A program made the position numbers and the translations under genes. A stretch of 64,000 nt of DNA from Thelonectria olida (lineage: Eukaryota > Ascomycota > Sordariomycetes > Hypocreales > Nectriaceae). A model generated the notes under the pieces. It was not told the origin of the DNA, searched no databases, and saw only the letters and a program-made list of their open reading frames with translations. Location of the stretch: assembly GCA_020736575.1 (NCBI GenBank), contig JAGPYM010000072.1:36791-100790 (forward strand), written 5' to 3'. Numbering within the stretch: the first letter of the stretch is position 1; every line of letters begins with the position of its first letter. Shown here piece by piece: positions 34,254-46,453 of this stretch.

Positions 34254-34324
34254 TCTTCCGTAGTATAGTGGTCAGTATGCAAGCTTGTCACGCTTGAGAC
34301 CCGGGTTCAATTCCCGGCGGGAGA
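34254..34324 (+). tRNA. tRNA-Asp (GTC), intronless
   Basis: The 71-nt cloverleaf has acceptor strands TCTTCCG/CGGGAGA, anticodon stem CAAGC/GCTTG, seven-base loop TTGTCAC with anticodon GTC at 34287-34289, and T arm CCGGG-TTCAATT-CCCGG, which includes a good B box. A T7 run at 34359 could terminate Pol III. It is the first of three tandem copies. Confidence 0.95.
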
Positions 34325-34469
34325 GATTCTTCAGCCACAGATCAGCAGATCTGGTTCCTTTTTTTGCTTTTCCTCTCGAGTCAGAGGAACAACTAAGGTT
34401 ATAGGTATCCTGTGCTTGTCGCCCACCATCGAAATCCGAACGCTACCGTAGTTGCTTAACAGCTACACT

Positions 34470-34550
34470 TCTTCCGTAGTATAGTGGTCAGTATGCAAGC
34501 TTGTCAACGTACAATTCGCTTGAGACCCGGGTTCAATTCCCGGCGGGAGA
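34470..34550 (+). tRNA. tRNA-Asp (GTC) with 10-nt intron
   Basis: It is identical to the first copy except for ten extra bases (ACGTACAATT) after the base 3' to the anticodon: the loop reads TTGTCA, insert, then C and the GCTTG strand. That is the canonical 37/38 position of nuclear tRNA introns. A T8 run lies at 34577-34584. Confidence 0.9.
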
Positions 34551-34699
34551 GTCGCCACATGCGAATACGCATGATATTTTTTTTAGGAGTCGACTCTCAT
34601 TTCTTTCGACTCGAGGTGAGTCCGGAGGTTATAAGCATCCTATTGCAAGCCTCCAGACATCGAAATCCGAACGCTACCTTGGTTGACTAACAGCCAATA

Positions 34700-34780
34700 T
34701 CTTCCGTAGTATAGTGGTCAGTATGCAAGCTTGTCATTGCACAATTCGCTTGAGACCCGGGTTCAATTCCCGGCGGGAGA
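34700..34780 (+). tRNA. tRNA-Asp (GTC) with 10-nt intron, variant sequence
   Basis: Third copy. The 37/38 insert is TTGCACAATT, sharing its last six bases and one earlier base with the insert of the second copy. The mature sequence is the same as in the other two. A T-rich tail follows from about 34808. Confidence 0.9.
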
Positions 34781-35084
34781 GATTCCAGCCACAGGTGTTA
34801 AGCCTGTTTTCCTTTTTCTTTCTATTTTAATAATTTTTTTTTAATTCTATATTACTATATAGTATTAGCTGGGGTAATTGAATCTTATCTTAAACTATTT
34901 AAGCTTTATATATATATGTAATATTTTATACCTAATAATTATTCTTATAGGTCTACTAGGTTCTACTATTATTGACCGCCTGGCCCGTAACAGGCAAACA
35001 GGGCCATGGCATGGGCCGTGACAGGCGAGTTTATGCTAAGGAGCTTTAAGCTAATCCTTGTAGGAGACCTGCCTCGGCAACTCC
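34781..35084. repeat. short AT-rich patch and GGCC-rich border after the tRNA array
   Basis: About 34805-34970 is AT-rich like the flanking blocks. It is followed by a GC-rich segment with near-inverted phrases (CCCGTAACAGGC and GGGCCGTGACAGGC). It probably marks a transposon insertion beside the tRNA genes, a common target. Confidence 0.4.
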
Positions 35085-35405
35085 CGAGGTTAGATGTAAT
35101 CCATGTAGGTATGTAACGTGTGCCCATGTACTACCGCATCGGCCTTTCGCCCAGAGCAGAAGCTGGGCTTTGCCACGTCCTCGGGCCCCAGGAGGAGGCT
35201 GCAGAGCCTGTGCTCGTTCTTAAGGTCGATGATCGGCTCGGCCTCGCCCTGTCTTCTTGTCGACGCCTCACTCTCCAGTCGTCGCTCTTTGAAAACTCCG
35301 TTATAAGCGCCTTGGAAGTCGAAACTGATCAGACCGAGCACCTTGTTGACCCTCCCCGCCGTATAGATCTGCTCCTTCAGCAGTACCTGGGCTTGTTCGG
35401 CTGAC
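35085..35405 (-). mobile_element. LINE (Tad-like) reverse transcriptase fragment
   Basis: Minus-strand frame from about 35403: AEQAQVLLKEQIYTAGRVNK, then VLGLISFDFQGAYNGVFKERR. The FD-x-x-GAYNGV block matches the first catalytic-Asp motif of Tad-type LINE reverse transcriptases of fungi. After that the frame degenerates. Only about 300 bp remain, with no YxDD motif. It is a dead remnant in GC-normal DNA, so not strongly RIP-mutated. Confidence 0.6.
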
Positions 35406-36754
35406 CGTCTCTGAATTGCCCGGAAGTGGGTTGCGGGTATTGGCAGAAGTCATAGATCCCATGACAAGTTAATCCGACTGGTTACGCAGGTGGATTAGGT
35501 CCACTGACAACTGGGCTCGGCCCGGCTCAAGCGAACTCAGGTTAAAGCAGTTGGTCTTCCCAGACCCCTGCTTAACCAAGACATCTATCGGGCAAACCTC
35601 CGTGGTCAGGTACCACGAGCCTTGGCGGCTCCCCAGGACCGGGACTTCTGTCGAGGCTCCGTCAACTCCACTTGGCCCTTCTTGACCAATACTCATTGAC
35701 TCTAGGCCATTTTGTTCACCTCCCTTTCTCGAAACTGTTCATCTCGGTCGAACTCGCGGCAACGGCTTTGCAAGCAACCCGACAACGCCACCATGGCCGC
35801 TCAATAGCAAGCAGAATATTCCTCTTGGACACGGCTGATCATGTTACGTACTCATTTCAATGATCAGAACACCCGTTTGATCCACAGCCCCCAAAAGAAG
35901 AGCACCAGCAACAGGTGTCACCGACTGTCCTGTTACCTTCCATGCCCGTGCAGAGCTGGCCAGCAAAGCGGCTATTTGTGTTGATCCCATGCCGTTACGG
36001 TAGGATCACCGGCTGTGTACACAGAAGAAGGCTGGGCAGTTGCGGGGCCAGCAGCGCAGCATACAACCGACCCGAGCTGGATCATCACTTCTTCTCATCC
36101 TTCGTCACACTAGCCCATGGGTCGGCTGGGGAAGAAACTTAAACCCGCTGGCTTGTCAGACCACTTTGACATTGACATATTTGCTCGTTTCGTCGGGCGT
36201 GGGTTAGCGCAGGGAGCTGCAAAACTGCGCCAATTCTAGCAGCCCTGCTTGCAATCGGCAGCAACCGCCGCCAGGGCTCTAAGTAGTAGCACAACTTCTT
36301 AACATCTCATAGCGAGCTCCCCGGTCACGACGGCTCCTCACACCGACCACACGCCTTGAGACCCCGTACTACCGTACCGCATCAAGTGGATCGATCATCA
36401 GATCTGGTCCATATGCACCCGGTTCAGCAGGGCTATGTCTTTCCTTCTTGCATAGAAGTCCCGTTGCCCTTCGGAGCAGAATCGCCGGGTGGGCCTTCAT
36501 GCCATCAGGACGGACCCTCGGGTCGATCTCCATGCCCTCAGGCCGGACGCAGAGGACAAGGATAAGAATATTATCATTCAAGGCTATCACCAATTTGGCT
36601 GCTTCATCGCCTGGATCTGCCGTGTTGGTGACAAGCAAGATGCATGCTGCATATACGAGGAGGCTAGCATGCCGTCGGTTAGGATTCCGCAGCTGAAGCA
36701 GACTGGCAGAAAAGAAAAGCTTGCTTTATCTTATACTCTAACCTTATGGAAAAC
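35406..36754. other. no supported gene; possible further LINE debris
   Basis: Frames on both strands overlap and none shows a domain. The left part may be more of the LINE. Near 36495-36550 two 23-bp phrases (ATGCCATCAGGACGGACC / ATGCCCTCAGGCCGGACG) form an imperfect repeat. The right end is the promoter of the secreted-protein gene. Confidence 0.4.
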
Positions 36755-36761
36755 TATATAA
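36755..36761 (+). promoter_or_regulatory. TATA box of the secreted-protein gene
   Basis: TATATAA lies about 100 bp before the ATG at 36861, followed by a CT-rich, CAACATTC-type leader, a usual arrangement for strongly expressed fungal secreted-protein genes. Confidence 0.5.
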
Positions 36762-36860
36762 CGGGAGAGGTCCTCTCTCTAGTGTTATCAATCCAGCTTC
36801 TACAACATTCACGACTCTTTAACGTTGATTCATCTACACACATCTTAAATACTTGTCAAG

Positions 36861-37355
36861 ATGCAGCCCTCAACTCTCCTCCTTTTCGCCGTCGCCTCGC
36901 TTGGCTTCACCTCTGCTGCAACTATCCCTGAGGTGACTGATTCCAACCATCTTCACAAGCGCAAGTGCTTCAAGACTGGGCAACCCTATGGGAACCAACA
37001 GGGAGAAGCCCAAGAATTCGCTAGGACTGTCTGCAACAACCACTTCAAGGGCACTTGGAGAAAGGGGGACAAGGTTTCAAGGTGCTATACGCTCCCTGAT
37101 AACAAAAGTGTCATTTTTACCGTTGGTCTCCTTGGAAAGAACGCCGGCGCCACTCGCTACTTGGGTTCAGATGAGTGCTATGATGGTCTTCATAAGGAGG
37201 TCGTGAATTGCAGCCATGGAGGTGAAACGACCTACGGAAACTGGTACTACAGGTGAGTGAACTGGAGCCCATGTTAGCGCTGTTGTGACTTTTTAGGAAC
37301 GTGACTGATTGATTCCTCTAGGGCCGATCCTAACACTGGGATTTGCGCGAAATGA
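36861..37355 (+). CDS. small cysteine-rich secreted protein (possible Y3-like glycan-binding fold; effector candidate)
   Basis: Two exons (36861-37252, 37322-37355; 69-bp intron) give 141 residues. The signal peptide is MQPSTLLLFAVASLGFTSA, followed by a short propeptide ending in the Kex2-type site LHKR, so the mature protein starts at KCF. It has six cysteines, enough for three disulfides. The pattern of a GNxxGEAQEFARTVCN helix, YTLPDNKSVIF strand, DECYDGLHKEV and GNWYYRADPNTGIC resembles fungal secreted proteins related to the glycan-binding protein Y3. That match is from memory of the pattern and moderate. It would act outside the cell. The intron sits in the last codons, restoring RADPNTG. 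Confidence 0.75.
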
Positions 37356-40212
37356 TTTCCCAGATGGAACTTGAAAGGGGCGATTTTAAGAGAGGACAAA
37401 GGCTTTAGCTGGCCTGTCACATGCGGTTGGTGCGGCATAAGGTACCTGGGGTACCCATGGGAGGAGAAACGACTCAAATACAGTCTTTAGGTACCACCAC
37501 ATAAGAGGAGATGAAATCAAAGACAATCTTTACCGTATTAAAAAAGGATCAGATAAAATCCAAGCCTGCAAAGCCTGCCGAGTTCACGGATTAAGGCCAC
37601 TGAACCACACGCGCATTTTTCCATGAGTCCCCTCTATATCTACAGTAGGTTCAAGTAGACTCTCCCAGTCGTAGACTTGTTCAGATGTGCCGAGCCAAGA
37701 TACATGGCCTGGCATGAACTGACTATTGTCAACCTCGTGAATGGTTTCCACTCGTCGAGGCTTGTGGCGGAGGACGTCGACTGGTCCCCATCGTTGCGAA
37801 TTTGCTTGACAGTGGCTAACGGTGTGCGTGGAATTGTCTATACTGCACTGTTGCGTTCAAATTTTGTCCGGTAAATATACATCGAGCAACCTTCTAGAAG
37901 CTCTTGACCATGCAAGGGTTCGACTCCGAATGCTTGCGAAGTTAACCCAGTCAGCAGCTGGGATAATGCCTGCAGTTGCAGAATGCCGGATTGGAGCCAG
38001 CAGCACTCCCATGCCATCTCAGCTGAGAAAATAGCTTGCATCATATCCAAAAACGTAATTGATCTCGACAGGCGCCTGGAATAAGTCTATGTTAGCCGTT
38101 CCTTCGATCTGCCGCCTACGATGGAATCGAGCCTACTCTTTCCGATCCTCAACCTTTAGGTTCTGGCCCAGGGGCTTTGCAAGACTCAACATTAGTTTAA
38201 AGTGAAACAGCTATAGTTTTGTTGTTTTAATTACGGAAGCGAGAAAGCGAATTGTCAGCTGAACTGAGCTCTTACTGTTGCGGAACTGACGATAATGGTA
38301 ATGCTGTTTAGAATCCGTCGATTAGAGAACGGAAAGAAGTTAGTAGAAAGACGGACACCTCACTGGGTAGAGAACTGAAGCAAAGACTCCAGTGTTGCCG
38401 ATTCAGCGCTGTTTTAGTCGCCTTTTGCAGCCCTCGTAAACTCTCCTGTGAACTACCGAGCTGACTAAAAACGGACGTTCCTGGGTGGATGTGACCGTGG
38501 CCAGAAAGTGTGCACTGAGGACAGCTTCGAAAGATGCCTCGGCAACACTGAGCTTGCGTGAGCTGTGTCTCTGGGAGGCGTCTGACTCCGAGGCCCCGGT
38601 TTGGTTACATCCAGCTCTTCGCGTGCCCATGAAGTCGGCATATTTGTACTGAAGTGTGCCCTTGTGGAACAGTTGAATCGCGACATCGGTAATGTTGGTA
38701 AGTCTCTCAAACATTTGCGGAGAGAAGAATATGACAGTATATCTTCGAGATCTTGTTGCGTAGAGCTGTGTTGCTCGTTGAAAGGAGATCTTCAAAAGGC
38801 CAGCAAGGAGCCAAGTCAGATAGGTGCCCAGATCCAGTTGGATTAACATACACTGGGATATCCTCGAAGAAGTCAGGTATGGAATCATGGTCGGTACGAG
38901 AAGCTCGTCGTCAGTAGGTGTCGCTGATTGGTTCGGGACGTGAGATTGGCGCTGCGGTCTAAGTACCTGGGTGGTGCCGGATCATGCAATAGTCGTAGGC
39001 GTTGAAAGAGTGTATTGAGAAGAGAGTGTGATTGACATCTTGGATGTCCACGTATCCACGAAGAATGTAACTCTCGCGCGGAACAAGGCTGCATCAGGCG
39101 ACGATCTAGGCTGTGGTAAGAGATGACACGGGTGCGAATCGACGCGGGACTGGACGATGACAGCCGACTCGGTCAAATTGCGGCTTGGACGTTCCGACTC
39201 CAAGTACGTAAGCGGAGGAACGAGGCCACGGTGTTTAGAAATAAGTTAGAATAGGAGGCTTGGATTGACGCGTAGATGGCTAAACCTACTGGATTGATGT
39301 TCAGATTCCACTCATCCCTGGGACGATCGGATCAACGATGACCTCGTCGTACAAAAGGCTTGGTTCCTTGAGTGTAATGTGCACACGATGAGCCCATGGG
39401 AGAAATGAGTCGTGCAGAGCGTCATACGGGGTGAAGCAGGGGACCTTGTGTAAACTATGGCTGTTGATGAACGGGGATTTGAGACAATCTACTCGTATAA
39501 AAAATTGCTTTCGTCGAGAAGGCTCAGCGCAATCAGATATAAACAGTCACCACTGCGTATAGTTTTATGCCTCAACGAGTCGACCATCGTCGTCGGAGGC
39601 CGGTAAATCGCGATCCAGGCGAACAAACGTCCCGAAACACCGCTTCCAGGAACATCAAAAGCGTGCTATGAATACCCGTGCTGCAGACCTGCAGTAATTC
39701 CCAACAAGCATGGAACGGGCCTTGGGATGAGTCATAATAAGGTTTCACTGGAAGCCCAGCCTATGTGCTCTGGATCAATTATTCAGGGGGAAGCTGTTGT
39801 AGGTCAATGTCAAGGCTGCTTAGGTACCCAGGAAGCTCTTCTTTGTCGGAGCCTCCGACAGGGAACGTGGAAATACCTATGCTGAGATCAATCTCTTTTG
39901 CACATCTCCTATCGCTATCTACACAATCCTGTTATCTCTTATCTCTTCCAGGCCGACAAGTGTCGGCACCAAATCTCATAGACTGCTCTGCGCGTCGACC
40001 TTTGTCGGGACCGAGAACCTTGAGAACAACTATTGGATGGGCACTTGATTGGAAATCAGTTTTCCTGATGCGCTATTCAAGCATGGACATGCCTCCCGGT
40101 ATAACTTGTTCACCTCCTCCCAATGTCGATGAACTCGTTGGTGATGCACTAAGTCTTATTGTCATTGCTCTACCACATAACTAACATCACGCCTACTCAC
40201 TATCGCACCAAC
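37356..40212. other. long gap without a supported gene
   Basis: In nearly 2.9 kb of normal composition I find several frames of 80-160 codons on both strands (for example minus 38403-38888), but they overlap each other, lack splice-consistent partners and match no family I know. No tRNA or TE motif was seen. A TATAAAA-like motif near 39498 and the aldolase promoter near 40150 are the only regulatory hints. A lncRNA or a diverged gene cannot be excluded. Confidence 0.4.
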
Positions 40213-41139
40213 ATGGCACCCTCAGCAACCTCAAGCCAAGCTCCTGTTCCAGTTCATCAGCCCTCCAGCAATGATAGCAATCTCGACGCCATGGCCGCCA
40301 TGGCCCACAGAGGGAAAGCCCTGCCCGGTATTCCCAAATTCAGCTCGCATACCGAAAAGAGACAATGGCAACTCGAGCATATGGCGGGCGCCTTCCGCGT
40401 CTTTGCCCGTGAGGGGTACGCAGAAGGCATCTCAGGCCACATCAGTGTCCGGGATCCCGAGTTCCACGATACCTTCTGGATCAACCCCTTAGGAGTGCAC
40501 TTTGGGATGATGAAGGCGAGCGACATGATCTGTGTGAACATAGATGGTGATGTGGTCGGGGGAAACACGGCCGGCTCCATCAACGCCGCAGGCTTTCAGA
40601 TCCACAGCGCAGTGCATCGCGCACGCAAGGATGTGCATGCCATCTGTCACACGCACTCGGTGCATGGAAGGGCCTGGTCGGCATTCGCAAAGCCGCTTGA
40701 GATGATCAACCAAGACGTGTGCTACTTTTACAAAGCCCACTCGGTATACACCAACTATGGGGGCATCGCGAACGAGGTGTCTGAGGGCCAGAGAATCGCC
40801 GAGAGCCTAGGAGACGGCAAAGCAGCGATTTTGATGAACCACGGGCTTCTGACGGTGGGAGAGACTGTCGACGAGGCTGCATTTCTGTTCTGCTTGATGG
40901 AAAGGAGTTGCAAAGTTCAGCTGTTGACCGAAGGGGCCGGCCTTGAGAAGGTGATGGTGAGCGATGAGGAAGCCGCCTACAACTTTCGCATGGCGAGCAC
41001 TGCCGTAAGTCATGTGTATACTTGCGTTAAAAGCTTGCTTCGAAGTGGCTGACACGGGATGCAGGAGACGCTATTCACCGAGTTCCAGCCTCACTATCGG
41101 TATGAGGAGTTTTCATGCAATGGTCATTTCAAGCAGTAG
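40213..41139 (+). CDS. class II aldolase/adducin family protein
   Basis: Exons 40213-41004 and 41065-41139 (60-bp intron) give 288 residues. The domain spans most of the protein: LEHMAGAFRVFAREGYAEG and GHISVRDPE (start of the fold), INPLGVHFGMM, then HTHSVHGRAWSAF, whose histidines match zinc ligands of L-fuculose-1-phosphate aldolases, and AAILMNHGLLTVG, with the third zinc His. The N-terminal 35 residues look disordered. In fungi such proteins are mostly uncharacterised; retro-aldol cleavage of sugar phosphates or related compounds is the family activity. The ATG at 40213 follows ACCAAC and fits. The final exon encodes ETLFTEFQPHYRYEEF, as in relatives. Confidence 0.88.
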
Positions 41140-42550
41140 GAATGGAAGGGTTATAGAAATCCAGCCGTCTTTCAAAGATAAAGATAAAAGACACGCTTTG
41201 TTGATGGATTACCTTGAAACAACCTTCATTTGTGTCTATTACTGTCGAAAAAGTGAAAGCGAGCAAGGCAATTCGAAGCATACACCAGATAGATTCCGCT
41301 ATTTTGTGAATCAAAGGACTATTCATGGCTTCGAGCTAGCTGTGATGATGGTGTACAATGACCCAGACTCCAATATTTGTCTAGACCACATAACCGACTA
41401 ACCAGATATCCTTAAGAGCTCACAAAATCGCAGTGGCCGCCGTAACGTCGGAGCGACCGACACATGCAGACCAAGATAACGGCGGCCGTGGTAGATCAAG
41501 ACTTATGGGCCTGCGTACGAATACTGCAGGTGTCCGACGCTACTCCGACGGCATAAAAACTCACCCTAATCTGTGCGCATGAGTAGCGCCTTATACATCA
41601 TCTAGGTAGACGAGTCGCTTTAGAAGCTACTTAGTAACTGGATCAAGAAACTTGTCGTGTGACCTCCTATCATCGTTCTGTGGACTCCCCGGGTCTTGGG
41701 TTTAACCTAGAATTGATAGCGACTTGCGTCCAGGGCCACAACCAACAGAAAGTAAGCTATACAAATTGCTTCGCCTATTGGAGACGGTGGACAGCTCCAG
41801 AAAGGACGCAAACCAACAACCCATGACTACCTACCTAGGGAGGCAACTTGTCTCCAAAAGTGGTGTATGATGCACACATGCTTTTGATGACAACTTGGTT
41901 TTTAATTAGTAGGTAACTTACCTTCCCAAGTTAGATATAGGATAAAAGAGAGTCGGTGGTTTGTCAACTCTTAGTAAAGTGGCCAAGTAGCTTTAGGAGG
42001 AGAAAGTCAAGGGCTATTAGGCTGTTTCTTAGCACTGTAACCTCGTTCGTAAAGTTTGAGAGCATGTGGGGGTTTGAAACTGGATAGTTTGCCCGTGTGC
42101 GTGATCAGTAGAAGTTGGGTGTAAGTGGCCATTCATGATGCATTCTCAAGGTTGATTCTCAGGACCAAAAATCGACCAAATCACACTACAGATGCGTGCC
42201 AACTTCTCGTCATGTATCAATTGCCATGGACACGTCAAATGTACTGTTCTCCGATGGGAAAGTCAAGATGAAAAGTTTTTATCATAATGAAAAAGCACTG
42301 TTTAATCACCCAAAACTTGACATTTCGCCGACAAGACTGTCTCAGCTAGCAACCTTGAGATATGATTGAATATGTGGGAGAGTTGAAGTAACCGTTTTTG
42401 CCATGCATCTTCATCCTCGAGAGAGAACCTGTCAGACAAGGACACCAGACACCTCTTACATTCATCTCAGGAAGCTATCAATTCTGTCCTAAATATGACT
42501 CAAATTCAGCTACATCTCATTTGTTGCAAGATTGAGGGAAGTCATACAAT
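41140..42550. other. no supported gene; short inverted repeat
   Basis: The interval of 1.4 kb has no credible frame. At 41435-41443 and 41479-41487 lie 9-bp arms (GGCCGCCGT / ACGGCGGCC) that can form a stem with a 35-base loop. It separates the aldolase from the small precursor gene, which converge. Confidence 0.4.
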
Positions 42551-42730
42551 TTAGCAGATGACGAAGTGGCCATTGACTTGCTTGCAGTAGTGGTCGCGGG
42601 CCTCGACCTCCGCGGGGGCTGGCTCTGCAACAGGCTCTGCAACAGGCTCTGCAACAGGCTCTGCAACAGGAGCGGCAGCAGCAAGGGCGACCATGGTGGT
42701 CAGAATTGCAAAAGCCTTCTGGAACTGCAT
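42551..42730 (-). CDS. small secreted peptide precursor with AEPV repeats and a two-cysteine tail
   Basis: A 59-residue frame, ATG at 42730, stop TAA at 42551. Signal peptide MQFQKAFAILTTMVALAAAA, then four PVAE units, an acidic link (PAPAEVEAR) and the tail DHYCKQVNGHFVIC, which ends in Cys. The single Arg before DHY could be a processing site. The Pro-Val-Ala-Glu section resembles the pro-regions trimmed by dipeptidyl peptidases in fungal pheromone precursors, but the tail is not a known pheromone. The gene has a TATA box 108 bp upstream and lies 870 bp from a divergent UstYa-family gene, so a ribosomal-peptide precursor is possible. Otherwise it may be a small secreted protein. Confidence 0.55.
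   Translation of the reverse strand: MQFQKAFAILTTMVALAAAAPVAEPVAEPVAEPVAEPAPAEVEARDHYCKQVNGHFVIC
42621..42668 (-). repeat. four 12-bp tandem repeats inside the precursor gene
   Basis: GGCTCTGCAACA is repeated four times without change on the plus strand, encoding the AEPV (PVAE) units on the minus strand. Perfect copies suggest recent expansion, so unit number may vary between strains. Confidence 0.9.
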
Positions 42731-42837
42731 CTTGAACTTGGAGGATACGGCAAAGGTCGTTTGGAGGTCAGAATAAAGATGGTGTTTGTTGTTAGAAGAC
42801 TGATGTGGAATTAGGATGCGAGGGGGGAACATAGAGG

Positions 42838-42844
42838 TTTATAT
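42838..42844 (-). promoter_or_regulatory. TATA box of the small precursor gene
   Basis: Minus-strand ATATAAA, 108 bp before the ATG at 42730, supports a real transcribed gene. Confidence 0.45.
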
Positions 42845-43598
42845 CAATGCAGAAGATTGGAAGGGTGTCATAAGAACAGTAGCGTTGAGTAGAGATCCCA
42901 ATTAACGATAGCTGAAACTAGTGAAGCGCGTGAAATCCTTCATGTCGGCGTGTGATGGACGTACTGCTGTGCCACTTCGTCTATCCATCCACTTGCCTAA
43001 CTGGTTATAAGCTATCGGATAGAGTCCTAGACTAAGATTTCCAGCAGCGTTTCAACCTTGGTGGTAAGCGGAGTGAGTTACGTCACCAGGGAGATGGAAA
43101 TGTGCGAACGGGATAGTCTTTCGAATTGTTAGAACGCGGGAACATGTCCGTCGTCACGTTGGCCAAAGCTGGTCCAATGATGGCATGTGTACATTGGGGA
43201 TTTGAATCAGAATTTCAAGCGTGGTTGCTCATAGATCAACTCTAGCATTAGGAAAGCTCGACATCTTCGAGAGCAGCTCTTAGACGAGAAGTCAGAGACT
43301 AAGGTGGCAAACAACCTCAATTTCCGGGTAGACCGGCACGGGAGGGATTATAAGCATACATCTCGAGTGCATCGATCCCAGTGACGCTATACCAAGATTA
43401 GGGGGCTTTTGTTTTGCATTTGCACGCCTTAACTTGCTTTGGAAGGTGTCAATAGAGTGTAAGCAGCGTGCATATACGAGCTCACGCACCTCTCGTGTGA
43501 GGTATCGCGCTCCTGAGATAAGGGAGCGTCTTGCAGAGCTCGTCAAATATTTGCATCAAAGTTAATTTCGCTCTTCCAGAAGCGAGCAATGAAGTTCG
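42845..43598. promoter_or_regulatory. divergent region between the precursor and the UstYa-like gene
   Basis: No gene is seen. The 750 bp would contain both promoters. I saw no paired CGG motif that I would defend. Confidence 0.35.
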
Positions 43599-44614
43599 AT
43601 GACGATGTTTCTTCAAAGACTGCTTCACGGTCAGACTTACGATGGGTTAAGTCAAGATGAAGACAGCCCTGGCGAGCAGCAATCTGTCACTCCCGGACTC
43701 TCGCCGCCCGTTCAGTCACCATCTCCATTGCTTGTCGTGGACTTGAGGAGCCCAAGGCTCTTGCTTTCTCTTGCTTTCTACACCGTGGCGCTGCTAGCCA
43801 TTGGTGCTGAAGTTGGGCATCTCCAGAGCCACAAGCAACGCTGCCCAAAAACGTACGACTCCGATTGTAAGTTCTGATGAACTGGAGATGGAGTGAGTCC
43901 CAGCTACCTAACTATGGTCACCCAGCTCCGATCTACAATTCAGTCCACCCGACGACGAGTAGGGCTCAGTACAATAACACGTTCTGGCCTGGTACCAACC
44001 CAAACATCTATCGACAACCGCCTTCCGACGAGGTTGATGAAGCCTGGGAGCGCATCGCCAATGGCCGCGACATTGTCATCAGCCGGGCAGAGGTGATTGC
44101 GCTGGGAAAGAACCCGAACGAAACAGTGCGAGCCGACCCAGCCTGGGGATTTGGCAACGATGCGCATTTGGGACTGGTCCACGCCATGCACCAAAATCAC
44201 TGCCTGGACACGTTGCGGAAGGCTGTCTACTACAATTACTACTACAGACACAAGCGTGGATTTGGCGCCAACCCACCAGAGGACTACCGTGCCAAGTATT
44301 ACGCCCATTTAGACCACTGCATCGATTTTCTCCGGCAAGACATTGCCTGCAAAGCAGACGTGTCCATCTCTACATACCGATGGATGGAAGGAGAAGTGAC
44401 GCCTGAAGCAGACTTTAATACTTGGCATCAGTGTCGAGATTTCGACAAGCTGATCGAGTGGCATGCGAAACATGAGATCAATGCAGGTCTCACATTGGAG
44501 GAGCAGAAGAATAGGTGGATGGCTTTTGGGCCAAAAGATAACGATGTGATCGTTCCGCAAGAGCCAGAAACCAACGCAACGTTTTGGCTGGTGAACATGG
44601 TTGAAGAGCAATAG
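43599..44614 (+). CDS. UstYa-family (DUF3328) protein
   Basis: Exons 43599-43866 and 43926-44614 (59-bp intron, donor GTAAGT, acceptor CACCCAG) give 318 residues. One membrane span lies at about residues 52-75 (LLLSLAFYTVALLAIGAEVG), followed by a lumenal domain with the two HxxHC motifs that define the family: HQNHC (about 178) and HLDHC (about 218). YxxG-type aromatic segments and WxxC-like WHQCRDF follow. UstYa proteins act in oxidative cyclisation of fungal ribosomal peptides and in some other pathways. The reading frame also runs through the intron, so an unspliced start at a later Met is possible. Neighbours are a small precursor-like gene and an old yellow enzyme. Confidence 0.85.
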
Positions 44615-46257
<1,643 letters not shown>

Positions 46258-46453
46258 TCGTGATCACTTGAGGGGGATACGCGACAGAGGGTGCATGTCC
46301 CAGTAAGACAAAGCCACATCGCACTACCCCTGGAGGACCAGAACAGCCGGAGAAACGAATAGTCATTAGCTCGTTAGATTGGATGACGAGTTGCGTCTAG
46401 GGTGAATCTAGATTATACTAGATAGATACACGAATCTAAGCCTATAAGTTTTG
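46258..46453. terminator. short convergent 3' region
   Basis: Only 196 bp separate the stops of the old yellow enzyme (plus) and the carboxylesterase (minus). The two transcripts must end here and may overlap. Confidence 0.3.

Larger units (their letters stand above)
34254..34780 (+). repeat. tandem array of tRNA-Asp units (about 216 and 230 bp)
   Basis: The three tRNA genes start 216 and 230 bp apart. Before copies 2 and 3 the flank shares ATCGAAATCCGAACGCTACC, so whole units with flanking DNA were duplicated. Confidence 0.8.

Noticed and set aside
34254..34780. CRISPR-like array from the repeated 70-mers
   Set aside because: The repeats are tRNA-Asp genes with clear cloverleaf and B box, and the organism is a fungus.
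35469..36761. Frames of 60-90 codons after the LINE fragment
   Set aside because: No reverse transcriptase, endonuclease or gag motif could be recognised, so I do not extend the LINE over them.
38403..38888. 161-codon minus-strand frame
   Set aside because: It overlaps a plus-strand frame of similar quality, has no domain and no supporting splice or promoter signals.
42551..42730. Alpha-type mating pheromone precursor
   Set aside because: There is a secreted pro-region, but no repeated WxxxxGxxC-like mature peptide and no KR spacers.
43292..43546. 84-codon minus-strand frame between the precursor and UstYa genes
   Set aside because: No similarity, no TATA box, and it lies in the divergent promoter region.
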